From positions 20,828-84,827 of the forward strand of contig BBBM01000007.1 in assembly GCA_001311565.1 (NCBI GenBank): DNA of 64,000 bases, in the 5' to 3' direction. A program made the translations under genes and the position numbers. The DNA comes from Desulfothermus okinawensis JCM 13304 (GTDB lineage Bacteria; Desulfobacterota; Desulfovibrionia; Desulfovibrionales; Desulfothermaceae). The notes beneath the pieces were generated by a model. The model was not told where the DNA came from and made no database searches. It worked only from the letters and a program-made list of their open reading frames with translations. Of the stretch, positions 31,412 to 40,563 are shown in pieces (within the stretch, counting starts at the first letter, position 1; each line of letters starts with the position of its first letter).

Positions 31412-32384
31412 TCCTTTAAGTTCTTCATATAGGCTTTTAACCTTGTCTGAAATTATTCCTCTTGTCTTTTTCATAAACTCCATATCCCTGTCTGCTGGGT
31501 CTTCAATATCCCAGTCTATTCTTTTCACTCCAGGGATGTATGGGCATTCTTCCTCACACCCCATGGTGACAAGAAAGTCAGGGGTAAGTCCCTCCAGTAG
31601 TCTGTTTAAAGATTTTGGTTTTATATATGCCATATCGATTCCTACATCTTCCATGGCCTCTACCATTTTGGGGTTTATTTCCTGGGCTGGTTGAGACCCT
31701 GCTGAGAACACTTCAAACTCATTTCCATAAAATTTTTTTTAAAAAATGCCCATGCCATCTGGCTTCTACATGCATTTTCTCTACACACAAATACTATTTT
31801 TTTTCTGTTAAGATACATACTACAAATCTCTTCTGCCTTTTTTTTCGTATCTTCCAGCACCTCAGGAAAATTATTTATTTCTCCTGCTTTTTCAACTTTT
31901 CTCACACAAATATCGTCTAGATATGAGGCACCACAAGCATCAAAAAAAGTATTTTGCGATTAATTTTGAGCCATCAAAGAGGTTTTTCCCTTTTGTGGCG
32001 CCAACTCCCATAAACAGACCTTTTCTGTGTTTTCTCCCTGGATCTTCCAATCCTTTTACATATTTTCGTGTCCAGAGTGCCTGGGATCTGTCTATTAGGG
32101 CCTTTACCTGTGCAGTTGGACCATAGAAAAACATGGGAGTTGCAAGTATAATTAGGTCTGAATCCCAGATCTCGGGATAAATTTTTTTGCATATCATCTT
32201 CTTGAAAACAGTATCCTTTTTCATCACAATACCCACATTCTATACAGGCTTAATATTCTCTTTGGCTACTTCTATTTTTTTCTACTTTTGCCCCAATCTC
32301 TTCTGCTTTGCTTAAAAAGGTATCCAAGAGCACACTGGTGTTCCCCTTAAGTCTCGGACTTCCTTGAATTCCAAGTAGTTTCAT
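31409..32384 (-). CDS. Iron-sulfur flavoprotein fused to an ArsC/LMW phosphatase domain (frame-broken)
   Basis: The N-terminal domain is a NADPH-dependent FMN reductase-like iron-sulfur flavoprotein: MKLLGIQGSPRLKGNTS and the compact cluster motif CIECGYCDEKGYC, then ATPMFFYGPTAQVKALIDRS. Its C-terminal helix runs directly in frame into a thioredoxin-dependent arsenate reductase-like domain with the P-loop FVCRENACRSQMA (CX5R), FSAGSQPA and the later VTMGCEEECPYIPG cysteines. Breaks near 31733, 31948, 32183 and 32277. The domain junction (EEICSMYLNRKK) is flanked by two eight-base A runs, so separate overlapping genes remain possible; an internal ATG lies at the junction. A taaggagagg site precedes the ATG. 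Confidence 0.8.
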
Positions 32385-32536
32385 AAACCTCTCCTTATGG
32401 TTGAATTAATTATTTCTGTTTGTTAAATAAAAAACATTAAATTTTTTTTCTATATATAAAGTTGGCAAGAAAAATGCAAATTTTAAACCAACAAGAGTGA
32501 TTATAAGATGTTAAGAAAAGAGGAGATGTGGTGTTT
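32385..32536. promoter_or_regulatory. Divergent promoter region
   Basis: AT-rich region between the minus-strand stress island and the plus-strand redox gene set. No clear operator. An agaggag site lies just before the downstream gene. Confidence 0.35.
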
Positions 32537-32834
32537 ATGAAATCTAAATTATTGATTACAATAGTGGGGTTATATTTTGTTTTGATTTTTCTTGTTTCAT
32601 GTTCCAGTTCAGGTTCCAGTGCAAAGGATATTGGAAAGGTTATATATGACTCTGGATGTAACCAATGTCATGACAATTCTATTATTTGCCTCAGAGTTGG
32701 CAGGGATAATGCATATTGGAAAAAGACAGTATTGAGGATGTCTAAAAAGGTAAAAAAACAGAAAAGTAAATGAAAAACTGTTAATTGAACTTCTGTCTTC
32801 ATTAAAGAAAGGCAGTAATAATTTGTGTAAGTAA
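32537..32834 (+). CDS. Single-heme cytochrome c lipoprotein (one frame break)
   Basis: About 98 residues. MKSKLLITIVGLYFVLIFLVSC is a lipoprotein signal ending in the lipobox LVSC, followed by a short SSSGSSA linker, one heme-binding CNQCH, and the distal methionine in VLRMSKK. This is the layout of small membrane-attached class I c-type cytochromes. The frame breaks at the A run near 32753; corrected, it ends NNLCK. GTG at 32528 is an alternative start but ATG 32537 gives a better signal peptide. Confidence 0.75.
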
Positions 32835-32862
32835 AAACAAAAAAAACAAAGGAGGATTTAGA

Positions 32863-33307
32863 ATGAAAAAGGTTTTAATAGTGCATGGAAGTAGAACAGG
32901 AAATACAGAAAAAAATGGCCCAGTACATTGCAGAAGGTGTGAGGATAGCTGGTCATGAAGCCGTTGTAAAGAAAATTTCAGAGATTAAAAAGCCAGAAGA
33001 TATGGAAGGATACCATGCATATGTATTTGGTTGTCCAACTTACCATAGGGACATGACTCCAGGTATGAAGCAGTTTTTGTTTCTGGCAGAAAATGTAAAT
33101 CTTGTTGGTAAAGTTGGTGGTGCCTTTGGCTCATATACCCATTCAGGAGAAGCTGCACCAATGGTATATGATACAATGAAATTTGTTTTTAAGATGGATA
33201 CAGTAGATCTGGGTCCATTAAGTTTAAAAGATGCCACTTTGAATAGTGATGATGGTCTTAAGGTATGTCAGGACTATGGTAGGGAAATTGGAAAAAAATT
33301 AGGATAA
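32863..33307 (+). CDS. Flavodoxin (one frame break)
   Basis: A 147-residue FMN protein. The phosphate loop is HGSRTGNTE (joined after one A is removed from the run near 32910), then FGCPTYHRDMTPGMKQF and FGSYTHSGEAAPM, which form the isoalloxazine-binding loops. It has a perfect aaaggagg site. It resembles the flavodoxin domain of flavodiiron proteins in loop sequences. Electron carrier for the redox proteins encoded around it. Confidence 0.9.
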
Positions 33308-33323
33308 AAAAAGGAGAAAGAAA

Positions 33324-33476
33324 ATGGCAGAATGGAAATGCACAAATTGTGGTTATACATTGCAGGCAGATACTCCACCAAAGCAGTGTCCATCCTGTAA
33401 ACAAAAATGTGAGTTTGTAGATGTATCTTGTTACATACCAGATTGTAAGAGTGATGGTTCTGATAAAAGGCTTTAA
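33324..33476 (+). CDS. Small rubredoxin-like zinc ribbon protein
   Basis: An intact 50-residue protein, MAEWKCTNCGYTLQADTPP then CPSCKQKCEFVDVSCYIPDC. The CTNCGY...CPSC pairs resemble rubredoxin or a zinc ribbon, with three extra cysteines at the C-terminus. It lies 16 bp after flavodoxin with an aaggaga site, so the two are cotranscribed, and a strong terminator follows. Confidence 0.75.
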   Translation: MAEWKCTNCGYTLQADTPPKQCPSCKQKCEFVDVSCYIPDCKSDGSDKRL

Positions 33477-33485
33477 CCTTGATAA

Positions 33486-33517
33486 AAAAGGGGGCCTAGA
33501 TGTGGCCCCTTTTTTTT
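33486..33517 (+). terminator. Intrinsic terminator
   Basis: Stem aagggggcc / ggcccctt with loop tagatgt, followed by eight T, right after the zinc ribbon gene. Confidence 0.9.
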
Positions 33518-33539
33518 GTTTAATGGGGAGGTTTTTTTA

Positions 33540-33891
33540 ATGAAAAAAAGTAGCATTATTTGCCTTTAATGGAAACCCCATGTGTTTTATACATGTGCTT
33601 TTAAATGGTCTTAGCTTTAAAGAAAAAGGTTACAATGTAAAAGTTATTATTGAAGGAGAAGCAACTAAAATTATTTCTGAATTTTTTTGATGAAAAAAAG
33701 TTTGCTTTATAAATTGGCAAATAAGGCCTTAGATGCTGGTATTATAGATGGTGTATGCGAGGCATGTTCAAAAAAAAATGAACACCTATGATATTGTTAA
33801 GGACAGAGGCCTAACTTTACTAAATGATATGATGGGGCACCCTTCCATGGAAAGATATGTATCAGAAGGATACACTGTAATAACTTTTTAA
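33540..33891 (+). CDS. DsrE-like protein (frame-broken)
   Basis: About 115 residues joined: MKKVALFAFNGNPMCFIHVLLN, KGYNVKVIIEGEATKII, ANKALDAGIIDGVCEACSKK and HPSMERYVSEGYTVITF. Alternating beta/alpha fold with the cysteine pair VCEACS in the place where DsrE-superfamily proteins hold a reactive cysteine. Breaks at A/T runs near 33543, 33681 and 33770. Opens a four-gene redox cluster with glutaredoxin, an FTR-like protein and a SPASM radical SAM protein. Confidence 0.75.
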
Positions 33892-33909
33892 AAAAACAAG
33901 GCAGGAGAT

Positions 33910-34160
33910 ATGAAAAAAGTTTTTTTATACGCCTTTAGCACATGTGGACACTGCAAGAATACCAAAAAAATTTTTACATAAAAAAAGGTATAGAATTTGA
34001 CTTTATTGATGTGGATTTACTTGAGGGTGAGAGAAGGGAAGAAATTATAAATGAAGTGAGGAAATATAATCCAGACTTAAGCTTTCCTACTATTTTAATT
34101 GGAGATAAGGTAATTGTTGGTTTTAAGGAAAAAGAAATTGAGGAGGCATTAGGTGGATAG
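33910..34160 (+). CDS. Glutaredoxin-like protein (frame-broken)
   Basis: An 82-residue thioredoxin-fold protein: MKKVFLYAFSTCGHCKNTKKFL with active site CGHC, then FIDVDLLEG and the cis-proline loop SFPTILIGDKVIVGF. Frames break at T/A runs near 33920 and 33963. It overlaps the next gene by 8 bp, and together they form a dithiol exchange pair. Confidence 0.88.
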
Positions 34161-34489
34161 GAAAGATGTGGAGAAGCTTTATAATACGCTAAAAAAATAT
34201 ACTTCAGCACAGATATAATGGAAAATATGAGTTTAATAAAGACAAAAATCTTGTATATGACTTACTGGAAGGCCTATTTGTAAACAAAAATAGATATGGA
34301 TACATGGCATGTCCCTGTAGACTTGCATGTGGAGATAGAGAAAAAGACAGAGACATTATATGTCCTTGTACATACAGGGACCAGGATATAAAAGAGTATG
34401 GTAGATGTTATTGTGGACTCTATGTTAGCAAGGAATATAATTTAGGTTTAACTCAAGATGTGTGTATACCAGAGAGAAGAAAAAAATAA
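34153..34489 (+). CDS. Ferredoxin-thioredoxin reductase catalytic subunit-like protein
   Basis: A 111-residue protein with CPCR, ICPCTYRD and GRCYCGLYVS, the cysteine pattern of FTR catalytic chains that hold a [4Fe-4S] cluster next to a redox disulfide. The GTG at 34153 is the likely start (gaggagg just upstream, overlap with glutaredoxin). One break at the A run near 34192. It could reduce the upstream glutaredoxin-like protein. Confidence 0.88.
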
Positions 34490-34507
34490 AGGTATTTGAT
34501 TTTCCAT

Positions 34508-35810
34508 ATGTCTTTAACTATACGGAATTTTATTAAATCTTTTACTCCAGAAAAAGCAGATAAAATAATTCATCCAAATATGGTGACTTATCAGATCCAG
34601 GTTCTGTAACATTGGATGTAGATCCTCATGCTATGTTAAATTGTGATAAAGACTATTTACTTGTTCATGTGAGTATCACTGGCAGGTGTAATGCACATTG
34701 TAGTGGTTGTATAAATGTAGAACTTACCTCAAAAAAATAGATACAGCTTACTCAGCAACTTTGAAGTAGATCCAGAGAGGGATTCTTTGGGCGTATTTAA
34801 CCTGATAAAGGAAAAAAAACTTTAAGGATGTGGTAGTTGCCCTATATGGTGGAGAACCCCTTTTAGATCCACAAAAATGTATAGATTTAATTCATTATTT
34901 AAATGGATTAAATGAGGACAAAAATATAAAATATATGGTTTATACAAATGGAATGTTAATAGATAAGATTATAGATGACTATCCAGAGTTTTTTTAATAA
35001 TATATGGCTGGTGTCTATTTCCATTGATGGTACAAATAATCAGCATAATGCATTTAGAAGAGGTACTGATCTAAAAAAAATAATAGATAATTTAAAATAT
35101 CTTAGGTCTGGATATAATTGTAAAGTTATAATGTGGTCAACTTTAAGAGAAGAACAGTCGTTACTTGACTGTTATGTGCAATTTAAAAGATTATATGATG
35201 CTAAACTGGTTGATTATTTTTTTCTACCACCTTGCTGAAGCAGATGAAGGATATAGAGATTTTCAGTCCTATGTACTAAAGTATGAAAATGAATTTGAGA
35301 AAGTTTTAAATGATATAAAAGAACATCTAAGTAAAGGCCAGATTCTTCCCATAATTCATCTAAATGAACTTATTACCTATATTTTAACTGGATACAGAAG
35401 GGGGCATAGTGGATGTGGCGTGGAACTCATGGAAAATTTTGATATTGTTGGGGGAAAGATATTGCCCTGTGCTGATTTACCTATGGATTATAAAATTGGT
35501 CAAATTGATGAAACAGGAAACCCAATATTAGAAAAGTTAGATTTATCTCATCTCATAAAGTATAGAGATTCACTTGGTTGCAATATATGTGGAATTGAGC
35601 CTTATTGTGGTGGAAGGTGTCCTGTTCAGGTCTTGCTTGGGTCTGATTTAAGGACATTGCAGATATGTCAAGTCCTGAGACTCCATGTTGCCATGGTTAA
35701 GGATATGGTGGGAGAGATAGGATCTTATCTTAAAAAAATTTGATTTAACTCCAGATAAATTTTACTTAACTTCAGGATATCTATCAAAACTTACAGATGT
35801 GATTCCTTAA
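34508..35810 (+). CDS. Radical SAM/SPASM protein (frame-broken)
   Basis: About 430 residues joined. The N-terminal radical SAM motif is CNAHCSGC (CxxxCxxC); ALYGGEPLL, YTNGML and SISIDG follow; the C-terminal SPASM-like cysteines are in GCNICGIEPYCGGRCP. SPASM proteins often modify peptides or activate enzymes. No precursor peptide is seen nearby; the neighbours are DsrE-like, glutaredoxin and FTR-like proteins. Breaks fall near 34732, 34814, 34988, 35218 and 35733. Confidence 0.82.
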
Positions 35811-35913
35811 ATTTATAAATTTTTATTGGATGTTAACCTCTTTTATATTAATATTATAATCTTGTTGCTTTTGTATGAATATAGTTGCTATTCTTAAATC
35901 ACGGGGTAGTAGA

Positions 35914-36927
35914 GTGAAAAAAATGTCTGTTGGTTTTAATGCTTCTGTGTATCTTGTTTTTTTATAAATGGGGTTGTATCTGGCAAATTGAGTGATGAGT
36001 CAGCTACTTGTATTTCCTGTCATGGATCAATTTATCCAGGTATTGTTAGTTCATGGAAAAGTAGTAAACACTCAAAAGCCGGGATTGGGTGTTTTGAATG
36101 TCATGGAAAAAAACAATGAGAATCACAAAGATGCATTTGAACACAATGGGTTTAATATTCATACTGTAGTAACACCAGGGGATTGTAGTAGGTGTCATAA
36201 AACAGAGGCATCCCAGTATTCAGAAAATATGATGAGTTTTATTTATGACAATTTAATGAAAAATAGGGTTTATAAGTACCTCGAGAAGAATATCAATTTT
36301 AGGGGGATTTCCAGAAATCAAATCTCAATGGAGATGAAAGATATAATAAGAAGTGATTCGTGTCTTTATTATCACGGAACCAGGATAGAGGTGACTGGTT
36401 GGGAACAAAGGAATACCATGTTTGGGGATCTAAGATTTCCACAATTAGAGGGATGGCCAAATCAGGGAGTTGGTAGATTAAATCCAGATAGATCAAGGGG
36501 ATCATGCACCTGTTTCCATCCCAGGCACAGTTTTTCTGTGGAGATTGCAAGAAAGCCCTATTCATGTGCCCAGTGCCATAAAGGACCAGATGTCCCTGTA
36601 TATAAGGTATATTAGGTTGGGTAAATAGTTATTTTAATAGGTTGTATAAAGTAATATTTACAACAAATCAGTTAGTTTCAAATGCAACCAAAACCATGAT
36701 TGGTTATTGGAACAGGGGAGTCCTTGTGGGTTTAAATAAAAATAAGAGTATATTTGATGAGCCCATGGAGAAAAAAATGGACTGAGCTATGGCTATTTTA
36801 TGCCAATTCAATAAGATTTTCTGCTGCCATGTCTGGTGGTGGGGACTATGGGGTCTTTGCAAATGGCAGATTTCAGTTAAACAAAAATCTGGATGAAATA
36901 TTAAAGAAATTTTGTTTAAAGAAATAA
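35914..36927 (+). pseudogene. Decayed ExtKL-like multiheme cytochrome c
   Basis: The first part has a signal-like start, then hemes CISCHG, CFECHG and CSRCHK. Later sites have lost residues: CLYYHGT where CxxCH is expected, and CTCFHPRH instead of CTSCH. After CAQCHKGPDVPVYKVY the frame stops (TAG at 36613), and the remaining C-terminal segment (NATKTMIGYWNRG ... ANSIRFSAAMSGGGDYGVFANGRF) follows after about 60 bp, so roughly 130 residues including two hemes are deleted. Sequence landmarks match the ExtKL group of multiheme cytochromes as I know it. Non-homopolymer changes distinguish this from the run-length breaks elsewhere. Confidence 0.75.
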
Positions 36928-37199
36928 AGTTATAAAAATGGAGGCAAGCTATATCTTACTTCTGGAATAGGCTTATGTGAATTTTAAATTCATAATTCCC
37001 TTGAAAAATTTTACAGAATGAATTAGTTAATATTGATAATAAAAAAATAAAAGAAATTATCAGAGAAAAATACATTGACGTTTATGAGTGGCGATTTATT
37101 ATTTCCAATAATTATTATATAGGAGAAGGAAATAATTTATCAGAGGCCCAAGATGGTTTATGAAGATAAAAATAAAAAATAAATAGAGAGGAGAGGATT
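36928..37199 (+). other. Non-coding or decayed spacer before the chemoreceptor
   Basis: No intact gene. A stretch at 37017-37163 reads NELVNIDNKKIKEIIREKYID then VYEWRFIISNNYYIGEGNN before a stop; it looks protein-like but has no start or ribosome site and I cannot place it. It may be a relic linked to the neighbouring pseudogene. Confidence 0.3.
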
Positions 37200-38945
37200 A
37201 TGAGTATCAGGTCCAGAATTTTGGTTTCCTTAGGGAGTATGTTTTCTATTTTGGTAGTGCTGGTGGCAACTACCCTTTTTGTGGTGCATAAACAAAAGAG
37301 TGATGGCCTGGTAATAAATCTTGCAGGCAGACAGAGAATGCTTACCCAGAAAATGAGTAAAGAAGTGCTTCATCTTTTCTATCTCCGCACTACCGGCGGA
37401 TCTGGGGAGAAAGAAGTAGAAAAGGCCCTGGAAAATACCAAAAACATTTTTGATGTAACACTAAATGCCCTTATCTCTTCAGGTTATGCACCCCTTACAT
37501 TAAAACTGGATGGACCAAAGAAGATGTTACCTCCAGCCTCTGGGGCTGCCCTTCTCCAGCTTAAAAAAAGTAAAGGCCATCTGGATTCCATTTAAAACAC
37601 AGGTAGAAAAGATTTTACATGATGGGGATCGGACTGCATTTGAACATGTCCTTGCAAAGAATATTTCTTTGTTAAAAGAAATGAATAAGGCGGTTTTTTT
37701 TGCTTCAAAAAAAGTGCAGATCAGAAGGTCTCCCTGTTAAAAGTTATCTGTATAGCTGGCATTTTTCTGGGAATATTTGTAATCTTTTTTGTTGGGTGGT
37801 GGATGGATAGGACTTTAATATCTCCTGTTTCAGAACTTGCAATGTTTGCACAGCAGGTTTCAAGTGAATATTCTGGAGAAGATAAATCTTTAGATGTGTC
37901 TGACAAAAAAAGAGAATGAGATAAAGCTGCTAGATTCAGCTATACATACCATGGTAGAAAAACTCAAAGAGGAGATAACTAGATCCAGGGAAGCATTAGA
38001 CAGGGCTGAAATTATGGCAAAGGAAGCAGAAAATGCTAGGATAGAAGCAGAAGAAGCAATGAAAAGGGCAGTTGAAAATGAAAATATCCTCAGACAGACA
38101 GCACATCAGATAAATGAGATGTCAGAAAGAATTGTTACTGCATCAGAAGACTTATCCCAAAAGGCAGATGAAGTATCAGAAGGTGCCAATATTCAGAAAC
38201 AGCGCGTACTAGAAACAGCCACTGCAATGGAAGAAATGAACGCAACAGTGTTAGAGGTTGCAAAAAAATGCTGCGCAAGCTGCAGAAAGCGCAGATAATG
38301 CAAGGACTCAGGCAGAAAAAGGTGCAAAAATAGTGGATGAAGCAGTAAGTGCAATAAATGAGATAAATGTTCTCACGGAAAAATTAAAGGCCAATATGGA
38401 TGTATTAAAAGAAAAGGCAGATGGTATTTCCCAGGTAATGACTGTTATATCAGATATAGCAGACCAGACAAATCTTCTGGCCTTGAATGCTGCCATTGAG
38501 GCAGCAAGGGCAGGTGAAGCTGGAAGGGGATTTGCTGTTGTTGCAGATGAGGTGAGAAAGCTTGCAGAAAAGACAATGAATGCCACAAAGGAAGTTGGAG
38601 ATGCCATAAATGAAATTCAAGAAGAAGTAAAAAAAAGATGTAAGGGAGATGGAGAAGGCAGCTGAATCTGTTGCAAGGGGGACAGCTCTTTCCAATGACT
38701 CTAAAAAGGCTTTAGAAGAGATTGTAAATCTAGTAATTTCAATATCTGATCAGATCAGGGCAATTGCAACTGCATCTGAAGAACAGTCTGCTGCAAGTGA
38801 TGAAATTACCATGGCCATAAATGAAATAAATGAAATTTCAGATGTTACAACAAATAATATAGAGGATATAAGGGGAGAAATTCAACAATTTGTGGTGATG
38901 TCAGGGGAACTAAAAGAGATGGTGGAACAACTCTTGTCTGAATAA
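37200..38945 (+). CDS. Methyl-accepting chemotaxis protein with PilJ-type sensor domain (frame-broken)
   Basis: A membrane chemoreceptor. After the first transmembrane helix ([23 protein letters not shown]) comes the PilJ/NarX-type signature [16 protein letters not shown], a second helix ([20 protein letters not shown]), a HAMP-like linker, and the signalling domain with [39 protein letters not shown]. Breaks at A runs near 37563, 37700, 37904, 38262 and 38630. About 580 residues. The signalling tip is nearly identical to that of the 20.6-21.9 kb receptor. gaggagagg precedes the ATG. Confidence 0.9.
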
Positions 38946-38972
38946 CATGGGATATGAAAGAATAATATTTGA

Positions 38973-38999
38973 AGGGGGACTGAAATCCCCCTTTTTTTT
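38973..38999 (+). terminator. Intrinsic terminator after the chemoreceptor
   Basis: Hairpin aggggga-ctgaaa-tcccccT with eight T following, 30 bp after the stop codon. Confidence 0.88.
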
Positions 39000-39016
39000 A
39001 TTGGATTAAAAGAATT

Positions 39017-39838
39017 TTATTGAGTTAATAAGTCTACCAGTTTTTCAAGTAAAAATAATATTGATTCAATGTCCAGGTGTTCAATTATTGTTTCATCAAA
39101 AAGAATATTCACCTGGGCAGGCATATTATCTTCGCCTTCTTCTTTATCCCAGTATATTAATAGTATGGGAATCTTGGGAAGTGGCCTAAAAAGTAGGGCC
39201 AGATCACATGTGGAATAATCATGACTTACATCCTTAGCTCCAATCTCCAGAGCCCTTTTCTTCAGATCTTGCACTCTTCCTTCAAATGTCTCTTGAAGTG
39301 GCTTTTTTTATGTGCTTTTCTAAAGATTTTATTTTGGATACTGTATTTGGAAGCTCATGAAAGGGAACCAGTTTCCCTGTGGGGTTCCTTCTTCCTCCTT
39401 GGGCTATGTGATTGTATAAAAATACCTGTTCATAGTGTTCCATTTCCCCTGTGTCTGAAAAGATTCCATTGTCAGTGATATATACATGGAAATTGAAATA
39501 TGGGAGTTTTAACGCCTTCTTGCCATTAAACTCCACAATTTCACCCCCAATCCTATCAGGCAGATCCTCTATATTGGTTGATGCTGCCCTCTCCCTTGCC
39601 CAGATCAGGGCATCTTTTGCAGGATTTCTTTTGGCAAAGATTCCCATGCTGTGCTGTTTGTGCAGCTTTTTTTTGATACCTATCTATTACATCCTTTGGA
39701 ATGTGGGGACATTTTGATAAAGGGATATTTTCTGATACCACTTTGGCTGCAAAGGCAAGACAGGTTTTTTTCTCCACATTCCCTGCAATTTGTCTTTGGT
39801 AAAATATCTCTGTACACATCTATTGGTGAAATCTTCAT
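39017..39838 (-). CDS. DUF3786 domain protein with N-terminal Fe-S motif (frame-broken)
   Basis: About 270 residues joined. The N-terminus reads MKISPIDVYRDILPKTNCRECGEKTCLAFAAKV then SKCPHI, the four-cysteine cluster motif also found in corrinoid iron-sulfur proteins. The rest (YFNFHVYITDNGIFSD, QVFLYNHIAQGG, YSTCDLALLFRPLPKIPILLIYWD) matches the uncharacterised DUF3786 family. Breaks near 39303, 39670 and 39764. A gggaggt site precedes the ATG at 39838. Function unknown; the family occurs in anaerobes and is often near corrinoid or methyl-transfer genes. Confidence 0.75.
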
Positions 39839-39951
39839 TTTGTACCTCCCTGAGAAGTAAGGTAATAATTTTATAGCATATTACATACCAAAAAAAAATG
39901 ATAAATTTGGGTCAAAAATATTTTTTTTTTCTGTTGAAATAAAGGAGTGGA

Positions 39952-39963
39952 TAGTGTACACTA
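39952..39963. promoter_or_regulatory. Palindromic operator candidate upstream of the cytochrome operon
   Basis: A perfect 12-bp palindrome, tagtgtacacta, lies 38 bp upstream of the NrfH-like gene. A related half, cttgtacaa, follows at 39976. Spacing and symmetry suggest a regulator dimer site. Confidence 0.4.
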
Positions 39964-40001
39964 ACATATAGACTCTTGTACAAACCATAGGAGGCCATGG
40001 T

Positions 40002-40540
40002 ATGAAGGTATTTATGAGGTTTCTTTTAGTTCTGTTTATTGCTATTTTTGTAGGTTTTCCTCTTTTTAGCATGACTTATTATACAATGGTCAGGACATCC
40101 ACTCCCCATTTTTGTTCCTCATGTCATGAGATTCAGTATGCATATAATACCTGGAAGAGCTCTGCCCATGCCTTTAACTCAAAAGGGATAGTTGCAGATT
40201 GTATGGATTGTCACCTTCCCGCCCCACAAGATACCTGGAATTTCTTTTTTTGCCAAGACTACCCATGGAATCAAAGATATTTTGGTTCATTTAAGTTATA
40301 AGGATCCAATCAAGGAATATAATCACAGAGAAAACAGAAAAAAAGGCATATGCATCTATTAAAAATGAGCAATGCCAAAAGTGTCACAGAAATATATTGT
40401 ACTTGAGTAATAAAAGGGGTGCTATGCTTGCCCATAGGACAGTGTTGTATCCAAGGAAAGGTTACGAGAAAAAGTGTACAGACTGTCACCAGAATCTGGT
40501 GCACAATAAAAAGGCGTATTATAATTTAAGCAAAATGTAA
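40002..40540 (+). CDS. NrfH/NapC-like tetraheme cytochrome c (frame-broken)
   Basis: A membrane-anchored quinol-oxidising electron donor. One N-terminal helix (FLLVLFIAIFVGFPLFS) is followed by hemes CSSCH, CMDCH, CQKCH and CTDCH, the four expected for NrfH. Breaks at runs near 40245 and 40343. About 178 residues. It lies 24 bp upstream of the octaheme gene, so it probably passes electrons from the quinol pool to that protein or takes them from it. Confidence 0.9.
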
Positions 40541-40563
40541 AAATCAAAAAAAGGGAGGAAGGT

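Noticed and set aside
36613..36615. Stop codon in the ExtKL-like gene read as a recoded amino acid
   Set aside because: The stop is TAG, is followed by further stops and a deletion, and heme cysteines are lost, so the gene is decayed.
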